Source: Larus michahellis (lineage: Eukaryota > Chordata > Aves > Charadriiformes > Laridae). Taken from it: DNA of 64,000 nucleotides. Location: the NCBI RefSeq assembly GCF_964199755.1, contig NC_133914.1, forward strand, positions 3,286,001 to 3,350,000. Reading direction: 5' to 3'. Below the pieces are notes generated by a model. That model was given only the letters and a program-made list of their open reading frames with translations, did no database searches and was not told where the DNA came from. Numbering within the stretch: the first letter of the stretch is position 1; the number at the start of each line of letters is the position of its first letter. Position numbers and translations under genes: made by a program. This document shows positions 1-13,700 of the stretch, in pieces.

Positions 1-537
1 TAAAATAAGTTACCGCTTCTCCAGAGCCACTTCAAAAATCCATTGTGAATTATAATTCAGCCGTAAATTGTGAGAAACAAGCACTATATGCATCCCTCAG
101 AGAAAGTCAGCAAGAGCCAAGCTGACCTCACACAAGCTGTTCTGTTCAGATAGCGGCAAGTCTTAAAGCAATGTGACTGCAAGTTACGCTTAAAAGCTAT
201 GGCAAGCTATCGACCCCAATTACTTACAGGTATTAACATACTTGCACCCACCATGCCAAACAAGACACAGTAGTAGTCGTGTTTTACATGAAACACTTGA
301 CTTTTACAAATGTCAGATGTCGGCCTAAGGCCACGAGTGGAGGGCAACAAACTGAGTACAAATGCTCAATCCAGCTGCCAACTCGTTTGGCTTTATTCTA
401 GTTCCTTACAGAACCAATGTGCTCAACAGCCCAACCAATGACATCTTGCTGGATGACAAAGCCAGCACCACTTGCACAGTTTGCAACCTATTCTACAACT
501 TTCAAGGACTTTTTTCCTAAGAGTATTCATCACTTAC

Positions 538-3500
538 CCGTATATACAGGAAACATCTATCACTACATCAATCATGTCACAGCACAATTCATATGACTGC
601 ATGTCCACAGGGGAACTGTCTGTTGCGATGTAGATTTTGCTGACTACATCGAAGAGAAAAGCTTTTTCAATGCCTGAATTCTTCAGAAAGAGAAAGAATT
701 TGGATGAATTTTAAAAATAACTGCATTTTTAAAATCGCAAGTAGAATGCATACACTTTCACATTCTTAATAGCAGAAAATGGTTTAAACATAACCAATTT
801 AGAGGCTTAAGACAGAATCAAGATTTAGAGCATATAGTTGTTGTCTTAGTACATATCAACATTACCTTCTAGCTTACAAAACTAAAGCTGGGGACTCAGT
901 TAGAAATCTTTTAGTTTATTATTTACCAGATCATAATTAAGGTTACATTTTACTATGCTTCCAGAACCCAAATTCAGCAGTTTTCCTCTTCTGTGGTTCT
1001 GTTAACTCCGGAAGAGCCACACATCCACATCCACCTGATGGACCAGGCTCAAAGACAAGCTACTTCATAGCAGTATGCTGACACTTAAATGTTACGCTTG
1101 TAGTAGTATCTTGGCAGTTCAGTTTCTGTGTGAGGCAGTTGCCGTGTAGTTTAACACAAGGGCAGATAAAGTCAGCTTCTAAACTTATGACTCCGTGGAG
1201 AGTATCACGTCATGGCAGTTACATGTATGGAAAAGCGTGAAGCCCATTGTACCATGCCATTTGTAACTGAGCACTTTGGCAAAGTGCACGTGCTCATATC
1301 AAATTCAGAAGCTTTCTGTTGTTAAGCGAGCCAACACATATACACGATGGATTTCTGGCAAAGCTTAATTTCTATTTATGCACCAGAAGCATTCCTTATC
1401 GCTTCTTCCTAGCTAGTCTGAATACCCAAGGCAGTGTCCTGAGGACATCCAGATGATCCTTTTGGCATCAGCGCCACACTCTATACCCTTGTGGCACTGA
1501 ACACGGTGAGCCATTAACGTGTCCTTTATTCACTGGGCTGGGTTATTAGAGACAGTCCTCTACCAACACAGGAAACAAGCATTATACAGCAGCAGGGGCG
1601 ACACGTCTGACCTGCACGGCTTCTCTCAATCACAACTGTTTTTTTCCACATTGTCCACATGCCTGCAACAGCAGCCTCACAGATGTAACTTAAATGAGAC
1701 AAGCTACTTCAGCCTTGTCTCTAGGGTGAGATTTCGTTTGATTTAAAGTAGACAGCAGCAAATTCCTATATCACAAATTCTATAAGAAACACAAACACTA
1801 AAGGAATAAGGGCAAAAGTCTCACAGACCACATGAAATAGTCAGCTTAGCTCAAGGCCAAGTTCACACTATGAAAAAAGTCTCTTGCCAGTACAGCTACA
1901 TTAGACTACTAAGTGCCTTAGCAGTCTAATCAGTATATTGTGCTAACAGAAAACTTTGTATCAACAGTTATAACCAGCCAAACTATGCCTTGTCAGATTT
2001 TAGATAAACCGTCACAAAGCACACAACAGTACAACTCAGCTGTGGTAAAGAGCTTCTGATGCAGACAACCTGGCCAGCAGAGATCACCAACATGAGTGCC
2101 ACCCAAATCTCCCACGGGCACATCTAGCCAGCGTTCCTTAGCAGAAGGACTTGCTTTACCATTCCGTGTATTTCACTCAGCACTTACAGATATAAAGATA
2201 CTAGTTAATGCTTACAGATTAACACTTACAGATATAAAGATATTTAGTAGATTTTCCAGCGTTGGCAGTTGCGGAATGAGCTTCTGTACCACTTTACTGA
2301 AGGCTTCAAATATTGAATGGTCATAGATACTGGTCAAATAAAAGCTGAGAGGAGGAAGAGGGACAAAAAAAGGAAAAAGATTCAAGAGAACTTCAGAATT
2401 GCAATAGAAATGTTAAAGCTATACTTTCTAACATCAAGGCCGGATGATTTAGCTAGGATGCCTTTATCACAAACATACCTGGCCATTGCACCAAGAACCT
2501 AATTTCCAAGCGACTGCAGTAAACATGAAACAAGACTTCCCCCATCCCCAGGAGATGGGAGAACAGAGAGAAGAATCTGAACATGCTTTAACACATTTAG
2601 CCTAAAGAATGCTTATCACAAAGGCGTTAAACGTTCAACTAGATTTCAAGTCCCATTCCTGATCTTCCACTGTATTCCGACTAACACTGAAAGACACTGG
2701 CAATACTTAAAAGCTCCGTGAGAATCAAAATAGCAGTAAAAGCAGCGAAAAGATAGCTCATTTAAAAGGTGTTGGTAGAAGATACCTGGCTTAAAAGCAA
2801 GCCAAATATCAGGTAAGAGACTAAGCTTTTAAAACCAATCACGCTGAAAAGTCAGTGCTAGCCAGGACTAGAAGGCAGTTAGCTTCCCCTCTCCTTCCCC
2901 TGCCCATACCCCTCCAGGCCACATGTACAGATTTGGCCTCTTACGCTAAATGAAAAGTATGCAAAAGGACCCTGAGTTATCAGCAAGTTTATGAATAAAT
3001 CTGTTGACTGGAATCCGATACAGTAGCCTGCCTTATTCTAGTCAGCCTAACAGCTGAGGCTTGGCCTTAAGTTCAGCGGTGTATGTTATAGCAAGAGTTT
3101 GTGCAATATTAAGAAACTAACAAGTCCTGCTCCAATCCTTCCACTATTACATCTAAAAGCCATTAGTCTGTATGCATATCAGCAACAGCAGATCACACAC
3201 GCCAGAATCTTTAACTCACCTAAGGTGAAGTTTTTCAAGCCCAGCATCCGCAAGGTCATCATTAGCCCTCTGATGAATATCCCTCTGAGTTTCTATTTTA
3301 TGGTCATCCGATAAACCATCAACTTTATGAATAAAAACTTCAAAGTTCATTTCCGGGTTGACCTTGTAGGCTTTTGAAACTGTAATGTGGAGTCTTGTTA
3401 AAGCTTCCATGTAGTCATCCTGTAAATCAGTTTTGGCAGGAATGAATGACACGGCTTTATCTCCGATAACTATTCCATTCTGCACAAGGACAAAATATTT

Positions 3501-6500
3501 CAGTGCAAGAACTTCACTTGTGTAACTAAACAGAAGTATGGAAGAAGATAATACCTTGGAGTGTCAGAAATCCAAGCAGCTTAGATTGTTATGTAAATTA
3601 AGTTGCATTAGCTATACAAGGCTCAGCTATGCAGAACTAGGGCTCAGAGCAACAGGAAGGCTACGCTTCAACTCCAGCAAAAGGCAGCAGCAATCTCCAA
3701 GACAGTCCTAATAACCAGGTAATCTTCCATGGTGCAGTTCCTAAATTCACTAGAAGCTATCAGATACTCAATAGTACCAGTGCTTGAAAGTGAGGTCAGG
3801 AGCGTGCTGTTGTTATATGAACGCCACAGCAGCCAAGAGCAGAGGCGCGAGAACTCAGAGCACCTGGCACAGCAGCGTCTCACTGCTATAGTAGAAAAGG
3901 GAAGTTCAGAGTACTCGCCCCTCTCCACTCTCTCCACTGGAGCGTATGTTCCAGTCACTTCACAAAACTAAAAACCACACACCAGAAGTTAGATTGCCAA
4001 CGCAACCTTTCATACGTAATAGATGTTATACGAACTTACCTAAAAGTATAAATTATTAGCTTCTCAATAATTCCTCTCACACACAAAGCAAAAAAAGAAA
4101 AATTCCTTGTGATTCTTAGTGATTTGTATTTACCTGGGCATCTATAACATATATTAGAGCACCTGTTCCTCTGAAGATCATCTCATAATCAAATGTTGGA
4201 TCAAAAAAGTCCATCTGTCCAGGAAAATCCCATATTTGGAAATTCACAAATGAACTGTTGGAAATATCATCTTTGTAGATCTTGTTGGTACTTTCCAAGA
4301 ACAGAGTCTCGTTGGGAGACATTTTGTGAAACACCACCTGTTAAAAGAACACAAATGATAGTCTCAACTTTATCTTACTGGAAGAGATTGGTTAAAATTC
4401 TGTGACTTGAATCTTACAAATAATTTTGTCCATTCTAAAGCGTACAGTCTCCTTTCGGTAAATAGACAGCTCCCTGTATCAGCTAAGGAACTACCTACTC
4501 TCAACCAGAACCAAGCAACCGAACACAGTTAAACATTTTCACAAGTCTAAATAACACTGCTGCCCAGAGACACAGACATCCCAGTTACTCTTTCGTCCTT
4601 GCAAGTCTAACACAGTATTTCCAAATTCTGTTTTATTAGCCAATTTGGATCTGGTATACAGCCAGCATGGTAATCAAGCAAGCTTTTAAGAACTGTTCCT
4701 TTCCAGTCTTAGAAATTCCTAAAGGAAACTTTGCTTTTAGTCTGGTGTCAAGTGTTATGACAGAATATAATCAGACTGTCCTAAACTACAATAAAAGTGT
4801 ACAACGTCTCAGCTTTAGAGACCAGAATAGCTAGGTAGTTTGCCATCTATTAACAACTAAATTATGTTTGTTGACCCTCTCCTTTCAAATACCCTAAAGA
4901 AACGATGAAAGCTTTCATGCTAGGTGGTAATCAGTTTAGCTGCAGTGATGAAAAACATTGCTAGTACTCAAAAACTGGGATTTTAGCCCTTTCTGGAACA
5001 AACAGAACTAACATGTAACCCCACAGCAAAGCAGCCTGTAGCCAAAGCAGTCAGTTTCAGCAGCAAACGTCCTGCTAAAGCAACTCAACCACATATTACA
5101 GAAGTTATTACAAACATAAGGTGGTCCAACACTACGACTGTTTCTATATAGCACTTGGTAATTTTTTTTTTTTTTTTTTTTTTTTACATTTCGCACAGTT
5201 AGAGAAGTCATCCATTACAGAGACCTAGTGCAACAATCTGTCAAAAAAACTGCAAGACAAACAACTCTACACCCAGCGTAGTTAATGGGTTGTTTAGTGA
5301 GGTTCAAAGTAGTACACCAGCCTAGATTTTTAAGACTGAGGGGGAAAAAAAACAGCACTGTTCCTCAAGGCAAAAGTCAGACAAAGCCAGGATCTAAATG
5401 AGGTTTTAAACAGCAGGACATTTGCAAGGAAAAGTAAGAACAGTTCTAGATATGTAGCGGCTGCATTGCAAGGACTGGAAATTTCTCAGCGTTTGCAGCA
5501 ATTTTAAAGCATTCCGAAATCAACGTTCCTTCTTCGGAACTCAGCATCTCCCACAGGGAGCAGGACAGAATTAGTGAATCCAGTTTAAAGCGGAAGAGTC
5601 TCTGAGAAGCAATGCCATCATCCCCCTTTCCCCTTCTTCCCAAAGCAGCACGTTTCGTCAGACTGCTGTTCCCCATCTGGTTTTTACACTAATAGGGGAA
5701 CCAGGACACAGTTTTGATCGAATTTCATTTCTACCACCCAGCATCTATCCCCACTCTTACTTGCTTTACACAGCTTCGATAAAGCCAATAAAAAGCTGTG
5801 GAAACATCTGATCGGAAGCACGCAGCTAACACTGACGCCAAGCAATTTTGACTAGGCATATGCAGGCAGAGCAGAGAAAGCTAGTAAAATTCTAAGAATC
5901 TGCTGAGTTTCCTCACTATGACTTTTATCATTTCCAAGTGTTCTTTTTATGCCTTCAACATCCAACAGTCTCATCGACTTCCTGCTTTTACCATATTTTA
6001 AGAACTTTTCACTGTCGGCTTGAGCACTCTCAGCAGTACGCTTGTTCAGATTTTTTTCTTTATCCCTCTGAATTTCCCATTCACACCTGACCTGTCAGGA
6101 TCGCTGACTTTTCAGGATTGTTTTTGACGTGCCAACCTTTTCTCTACAATAACTTCTCTACAGCAGCACGTGGTTTTATTTTTGAATTGCAGCAGGTAAG
6201 CTGCACTCCTGATGCAACATTTCTGAACCATCTCCGTGGCTTTGGACTGCCCTTTTCTTGTTTGTTTGTTTCATTTCTTTAAAAACTCACAATCTCAGTT
6301 TTTGAGTAGTTACCCTTCCTTGGACCCGTGAGTTGAGTTTGTCGGACACGTTCATTCCCGCTACCTTAAACTTCGAACAGACTCTCCAGGGAAGTACGTG
6401 GTTGTTTTGGTTGTTGTTTGTTTTTTTTTTTTTTTTAAACAAATCGGAGAACAGCTATATTCGGTATTTCACTTCCAGCTGAAATGTTGGCCTAATCCAT

Positions 6501-8862
6501 ACAAACACAAACTACCAAACAATAATCCTACGCATGAAGTGACAAGCATGACTCCCACAGCATCCCTACTACAGGAGCTTATGATCGAATGTAACCTGCC
6601 ACCACAAGACACCTTACAGGGTACATTGTAGCAACACCTAGAAAATGCAAGAAGAATATCTAGGGCAGGAATTGCAAGTTGCTGAGAAAGTAACAACCCT
6701 AGGACAGTTTCCTCCTTTTCTTTTTTCTGACACACTGCAAACATGAATAACTGTTTTCTATCCAAGACATCTACATCCTTTTCCTCAGAAAGGAAACAAC
6801 AACCGGAGCCAGAACTTTTCTAAGAATCTTCACAGCGCAAGTAACCCGAAGGGAAGAATCCGTCACTGGGAGTTGTCCCAGGCCACCACGAAACACGCCT
6901 CCATGAAGTCCGCACAGCCAGTCTCCCCACGGCAGCACAGGATCATTCTGCACGTAAAAATAGGCTCCTTTACCTATCAGTCCAAACACAGAATGGGTTT
7001 TCAAACTCCCTTTTTTTTCCAGTCATAGTAACCCCTTGTTTTCTTGAGATAATATTAGACTATTTCTATTGCCCTGATGTCCAGAAAGGAATCTGCATGG
7101 GCAGACAGAAGGAGGTCCCTGAAACGAGAGAGAAAGTGTACAGTACTGCACGATTGTGCTGAGAACCTCATAACTGGAAGCAAACAACTGCTTCACAGCT
7201 AACAACGAAAAGCAAGTTGCAAAGGATTCCCTCACAGCAGTAAGATGTACAAACATTTTGTCATTTGCATGCTTTCAGGAATCTTTGATTTTGTGGATTT
7301 CTTAAGCTGATAATGAACGAGAGGGTCTCAGAAGTAGCAGCGGTCTTTTTTCTCCAGAGGAGAGATTTGGGGTGTGGGGTGACGAAGGAAGAGAGTAAGT
7401 ACAGGGAAAGGAAGACAAGACAAATTTTTTAAAGAAATTCAATAGTTATTAGGAGCACTACATTACATCTTGCTATAAGATTTTCTAAGTATTAGAGCTT
7501 GCTACAGAAGCACGACAGACAGCTGCTTCTGACTCTCTACTCACCTAATTCAATTCATTTATTTAACACCTTTAAAGAAAAACAGGTATAAATGAAAGGT
7601 TTTACAGCAGCTCCAAACAAGTTGCTGCTTAAAGTTCTACCACACACACAAATTCCTCCCCCAATAGTATATTTATGCTAATCTTATGAAGGCAGAACAG
7701 CAAGTCTGGTGACCGTGACCCAAAAAAAACCCTGAACAAACAAACAAAAAACCCCCACATCCCCAAAAACCACAAACCAGGTACTCTGTTTGAACTCTTT
7801 CCAGGTTCCTATTACATAAGGACAGTACAGCAGGTCCAAGTACACAAATCATAATTCTGCAGGAAAATCTCTGAAGGATTCCACACTTGGATTTGAGAAA
7901 GTTTGAGGGCCCTAAGTCTAGAGCTTGGAAACCATCGCGTTTCACTAGTGACGCCTTCCCATAAAGATATCACCTGAAAACTTCATAATAGGGACTGGAA
8001 ATACAGAACTTGCACTGAGGAACAAGGATGGTTCTTAGTGCTCACTTCTCTTGAGCTACGTGGCAAATGAAAACAGCCAGTTTTGTCTTTTGTTTTTATT
8101 AAGAAACACTAGCAACTTTACGAAGCTACCAACAACCTAAGGCACTGAAACTTTTATTTCCTCCTCGACCAGCGACTCTCGTTTGCTCGGCCTAGCGCAC
8201 CAAAGGAAACCAGAGGCTGCCCTTCTGCTGGTACAAAAGCAGAAGTCTCTTTCAAAGGATCACAAGGCAGAACAACAGCTTCTTCCGACCCGGAGCGACA
8301 GCTAAACACCGCGCACCTGCATCGCTCGTGGTGCTCTCACCAAAACGTAGTAAGTTTCACACCAGTATCTTCACTTTTTATTTTTGAAGCGTTACAGTGA
8401 AGAACTACAGAGGCTACCACCTGTGCCACACAGCCTCCCGCTCCGGGCCGGAGGGTCGCGGTCCGCTCTGGGAAGGAGCGTCCTTTGGCAGCCGCCTCCC
8501 CTCGCTCCGGCTTCGCCACACGCGCCCACGTTAAAGAGCAGAACCGGCCTGAACAGCCACCGGGGAAGGAGCGCGGGGGCGGGGAGCCGCCGGCCGCCCC
8601 TCACCTTCTGGATGGAGGACTTGCCGCTGCGCCGCAGCCCCATGAGCAGGATCCGCGGCTTGGAGTCCGCCCCGCCCGCGCCGCCGCCGGGCCCGCCCGC
8701 TCCGCCGCCGGGCCCGCCGGGCCCTGGGCCTCCCTCCAGCTCCGCCTCCTCCTCCTCCTCCCCGTAGCCGAAGTCCTTAGGGAACGAGTCGGCAGCCCCG
8801 AAGCTGCCCCCCACCAAGGCCGGCTCCTCCGCCGCGCCCGCCCCGCCGAACTGCAGCGCCAT
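538..8862 (-). CDS. RRAGC: RRAGC, Ras-related GTP-binding protein C (3' part outside window)
   Basis: RagC is the GTPase that pairs with RagA/B on the lysosome and recruits mTORC1 when amino acids are present. Five coding exons are visible on the minus strand: 8605-8862, 4134-4337, 3220-3419, 2230-2344 and 538-680. All have GT/AG borders and compatible phases, and give about 306 residues. The start ATG (8860-8862) opens MALQFGG, matching the human N-terminus. An in-frame upstream ATG at about 8946 exists but adds non-conserved sequence. The P-loop GLRRSGKSS lies at residues 75-83, the switch-II motif DFPGQMDFF in exon 2 and the HKVDG base-specificity motif in exon 3. An acidic plus glycine/proline-rich N-terminal tail precedes the GTPase domain, as in RagC. 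The last exon in the window ends in phase 2 at CIYG; the remaining C-terminal roadblock-domain exons lie left of position 1. Bases 1-537 and the gaps between exons are introns in which nothing else was recognised. Confidence 0.96.
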
Positions 8863-9500
8863 GTCCGCCCTCCGGCCGCCAGCGCCCGCCCCACCGCCTC
8901 CTCCTGCTCGCCCAACCCAACCCGCCACCGGATTGGCTGGCGCCAAGGCTCCGCGGCGCCGATTGGCTGAGGAAGGCAGCGGGGTAGGGTGGCTCCGGTC
9001 AGACGACCCAAGTCACCTGACGGCGCTGCCGCACGTGAGCGGGAGGGGCGGGGCGAGGCGCGGCCCCGGGCGCGCGGCGCAAAAGCCGCCGTAAAGCGAG
9101 GGCGGGAGCGCCCGCCCCCCCCCGGCGCCTCGCGCCCTCGGTAAGCGTTAATTGCCCGCCGGCGTCACTGCGCGAGCGCAGCGTCAGCAAACGCGTGTTA
9201 TTTCGTCACCGCCCGCAGGGCTCGCAAGAGCGAACGTCCAGACGGGTGAGCGCGCGCCGCCGCGACCCCCGACGACCCCCTGAGCCCAGAACCCCCCACC
9301 CCCGCCCGGCCGCCGCCGCTCCACAGCGTCACCCTCGCCCCGCTCCCCCTGACAAGGGACCTTCCTCCCCCTCTGAGGCAGAGCGTAAAGGAACACGGAT
9401 ATGAGCGTTTCGGTTTGAATAGAGTGACTCACTGGGTGTCGGGCCGCGCCGGGGCAGCGCTTCCATCAGCTGGAGTCGCTGAGGCCTCAGGCCGCACCCT
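8600..9500 (-). promoter_or_regulatory. RRAGC: RRAGC CpG-island promoter
   Basis: This is a GC- and CpG-rich block over exon 1 and its upstream flank. Two inverted CCAAT boxes (ATTGG on the plus strand at 8932-8936 and 8962-8966) sit about 70 and 100 bases upstream of the RRAGC ATG. This suits NF-Y binding in the gene's orientation. Farther upstream are GTCACCTGAC (9012-9021) and a CACGTG E-box (9032-9037). These resemble the CLEAR element bound by TFEB/TFE3, which are known regulators of Rag GTPase genes. No TATA box was seen. Functional use is inferred. Confidence 0.7.
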
Positions 9501-10798
9501 GCGAGCTTTCAGCGGCGGCAGCTGCGCTCGTTTTGCACTTCTACTTAATTACAGAAAGGAAGGGCCAGAGAGCGGGAGGCTGCTGGGGTCAGCAGAGCCT
9601 GCAACTCGAGAAGGTGAGAACATTTACGGCCCGCCCGGAGACAGAAAGACTCCAATGAGGAAGAAGAAGGGCCCAGACCACAAACCAGCATTGAAGCAGG
9701 TGGCGGGTGTGAGGCAGATGAAGAACACCTGAGGCTCGTAAGGGCACCATCACCCGGGAGTTTCTTGGTTCCTCTCTGGGGGCAGCTGTCCTTGCTGCTC
9801 TACAACTCAAGTTATTTTTACTCTCCTTTGGATTATTGCCTTAGACACCCGTATGGGAAACTTAGGGTAAAGAAACATCTAACACAGAGGGTGGGGTGTT
9901 TTTTCTGTTTGGGGTTCTTTTCAGGTTTTTCCTTTGTTACTGTTTTAAGGATTTGACACAATATTTTCCCCTCATTTTGCTCCCTTCTGGTCTCCTTAGA
10001 TCAATAATAGGTAGAGTAGTAAGTTAAGCAACCATTACATTCATTAGCCCTTCATATCAGTTTGTAAATTGCCTTTAGCAAAAGTTCTGACCCGGCCTAC
10101 CACACCTGTAAGACAAGCTGCAAAACACTTCCTAAGAACAAAGTTGTTAAACTAATATCCAGTAGATCTAATACATAAGACAACTACTGCACTCTTTCCC
10201 CCTCCCCTTCCTTTATTTTTCCTGTCATCAGTTGCCTTTAAACTACCTAGTTTTATGACAGGAGACAAATGCAGCTCTTTATAATGTTGTGGTTTGTTTT
10301 TTTTTTTAAGGACAACTTTGCATTTCAGAAGAAATGTGAAGCCAATTCAGGGAAACAGGGGCTGTGGAACATAGAGGTGAAATTAGAAATGACAAGTCAC
10401 ACACACACACACTCCCCCCTTGGATTTTCTGCCCTGCCTAGATCTTCTTTTCCCCATTAGATGAATCAGAAGGCAAAACTCTCCACATTGTACTCTTACA
10501 TGCGCCACTCCAATTACACAGGACATCCATTAAAAGTAAGAATTTTATATTCTGTTCAGAACTGTCCAGGCAGTATCTGTATCAACTCTCCAAGGTCCGG
10601 TTTCTGAAAAAGGATTAGAAACATGAACTGCATGGAAATAGGTACACCTCATGCAAATTAAAAAGTGTAAGTTCAGGAGGTACTGTATCTCCAACAACAA
10701 AAAACCCACACACAAAACACATACACCAAAACAAACAAAAAGACTGCAGTTCTCAGGAAGCCCTTTATTAAGTCAAGGCATTAAAGGAGAAACTACTG
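9501..10798. other. RRAGC-MYCBP intergenic interval and MYCBP 3' region
   Basis: No coding exon was recognised here. The interval holds the 3' flank of MYCBP, with minus-strand AATAAA candidates at 10764-10769 (about 30 bases past the MYCBP stop) and at 10212-10217. Open frames on both strands are short and have no recognisable product. Confidence 0.5.
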
Positions 10799-13700
10799 TT
10801 ATTCACCATGCTTCTCGTCTTGAGGTGGTTCATACTGAGCCAGCTGTGGATTTAAAGAGAGGAATTCAGTTAGCTGCAACATTTCAGAGACACTTTTTAC
10901 ATTAAGAAGTGTAGGAAAACATGTGGTCTGGAAGCGTTCCATTCACTTTGTGCATTTTAATCCACCACTGGCTTTTATGCCAGTCCATTTTCAAGTCAGG
11001 CAACAAAGTAACCCTTCCCTCAAAACATCGGTTTGTCACCTTGTATAATCGTGCAGCTATAACAAGTTTTTAAATGCATTTTCAAGCACATAGGTCTTGC
11101 TCTTCATTTTCCCCTGTTTCTTGTTCTAGGTCTCATTAAGTACTTTTCATCTCAAACTGCAGCTGATAACGATCAGTGCCTTCTAAGCTTTGATGTCACT
11201 GAAATATGATTAACAACAGTACCCAAGCTTACATTTCCTGTAATCATTCTAGCTTTCGTTATGCTTTCTGGAGACCTTAGGCAACTATGCACTAAAGTTA
11301 TTTCCAAGTAAATATATGAAGGTGTTTACTTGACCTCAGTTACATTAAAGATAAGCTCAAGCTTCAGAAACAGTTCAAGCATTAGGACCAAGTCTCTGAA
11401 ATATGCCAGTCCACTTTCCTTAATTACGATTCTTCCCTTCTCCTGCAAATTGCAGAGTAGGTTAAAAATAAACAAAATACATAAAAAAAAAATTAAGATA
11501 CCCACATGTTTCTCGTAGCAACACTAAATTACAGCAATCGCTATGCCACTAACATGAACCACTAAAATAGCATTTTGTCATTCTTGTAGATTTTACCACA
11601 AGAGACGGCCAGTACACAATCCCAAATCAGTTTTCTTTTTCACAAAGGACCTGACCATTGACTTCCTGCCCCTACTCCACCCAAATACCCGACATTCTGA
11701 CCAGTAAATGTAAGGAAAAGAACAGTTCTTCACAGATGAATGCAACAGAAGAACACCACCTATGTGGACATGATTCAAGTTACCAATAAATGCACAATTA
11801 AAGGTATGTGATTTATACTAGAGGACCACTAAAAAAAAAAAAAAAGAAAAAAAACAGCAAAAAAACCTCAAAGCAAAACAGTGGTGTTCTCCCTGCATTC
11901 TGTCCCTCTGAACTTCTACAGTATACCAGAATGACGGGAAACAGGTAAAGTAAGAGTTACCATTTGAAGGCTGAAGAAGGTGAAAGCACAAAAAAAACCC
12001 CATGATTATGGAAAAGCTTACTCTCCTGGAACAAATTTTGACCTCTTTAAAAAGATTTCTTTAAACAAAGACCCAGGTTACTCCACTTTCATGTGTCTAC
12101 TTACTATCAGTTGCATTTTTAAGTCGGCTACGCCGAGTGAACTGCTGGTCTATTGCTACTCCCCCTAAAATTCTGCTCTTTGCCATATTTCCTAGTAAGA
12201 AATAACAAATGTAGCTGTAAGGACTCGCAGCGGGTAACAGAGGAGGAGGAGGAGAACTACTAGGACAGCAAGAGGGCACTCCGGATGAGAAATACAAAAG
12301 GGTAGTGCCCAAGAATCCCTTCTCCCAGACCTAAGGGGTGGTAGTTGTCTCCCAATAAAAAACTGAGGGATCTTCACACATAACAGCCGCCGTTCTCTTC
12401 CAGCTAATGCACAGAAACCTGCAGCAGCACGTAAGCTACTAGTTATTAAAGTTCTCAAATGTTTCCTTCTTCAGTGTTTTTCGGTTTACGGTCAGTGCCC
12501 TCTGGTAAGGGGACGTTGTTCACATCTCGGAGCTGTTCCAGGCAGCCCACAGACCCGTTAAAGGGTGGCTCTGCCTTCGCCAGCGCTTCAGATCCGCCGT
12601 AGTTGCAGACAGAGGAATACCAGGGTCATTTTAGCTGAAAAGTGCAAGTTACTCTTCGATGTGGATACGAATGCCTCCACTGGTAACATTCTGCCACGTG
12701 CGAGTCTGTGCCAGGCCACACAAGCTAATGTATAATATTTCATCCTGCAGTTTGCCTTTTGAAAGCCTTTATAGTAGATACATCAGCTTTTTTTTTTTTT
12801 TCCAAAACTCATGTGGAAACATGAGCTACATAATATCAGACAACTTAAACACATCCAGGCAGGGCTGAATGAAGACATGGGATTAGCCTGGAGAACATAC
12901 ACTTTCACTAAATAAATAAAATCCCTAGTTTAGCAATACCGTTCTGTGTTATAGAATATCAGAAGTGTCCCATCCAAAAAAAAAAAAAAAATCTTTACTA
13001 TGATGAATTCTACCAGCATTCCTCGGACGTGAGGCTAAACAACGCAACAACGTTTATCAGTTACTCTAACAGACAAAAGTTAGCCGTATTCTAAGTATTA
13101 AAGTATTCTTGAGTGATATGGAACTACTCAGGAACACTAAGTAGACCGTTACCTTGGTTTTCAGTTTTTTATTTTCTTCCAACACAGCTTCATATTTTTC
13201 TTTCATCTCTGCCACTTCCAAGCGAAGTGCCTCTATTTCTGGATTCTCAGGAGCTGAAGCTCCTAGATGATGCTTCAGAAAGCTGATATTTAGATGTTAA
13301 GTATTTCTTCAGTTAGATAACATAACCCCATTTTAGTTTTAAAACTTACGATGAAGTTAGTACTACAATACCCGTGACCAAAACTGCATTAAACCACTTA
13401 CGGTAACTACAGTGCTTTTCACCCCACAGGATGAAGTTACAAAAATAAGAAAGCTTTTCAAGTTCAGTGGTATATTCCTTTAAAAAAAAAAAAAAGAAAA
13501 GAAAAAACAAAAACAAGAGATCAGTACACACAGGACAAAGTCTCATGTTTTACTACATCCTCCTATCAAACACAGAAGTTTTGAAGAGTTAAGAGGAATA
13601 ACCAAAAAATAGAAGGAATAGCCAAAAAGGGACGCTGCTTAAAACCAGCGAGAAACAAAAGACATTTTTTCCCCCTCTTGTATTATTAAAAGGAAAAAAA

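Noticed and set aside
5161-5185. Long T run in RRAGC intron 1
   Set aside because: A simple homopolymer; no retroposed SINE body or target-site duplication is visible next to it.
8384-9094. Several plus-strand frames around the RRAGC promoter
   Set aside because: They are antisense shadows of RRAGC exon 1 and its CpG island.
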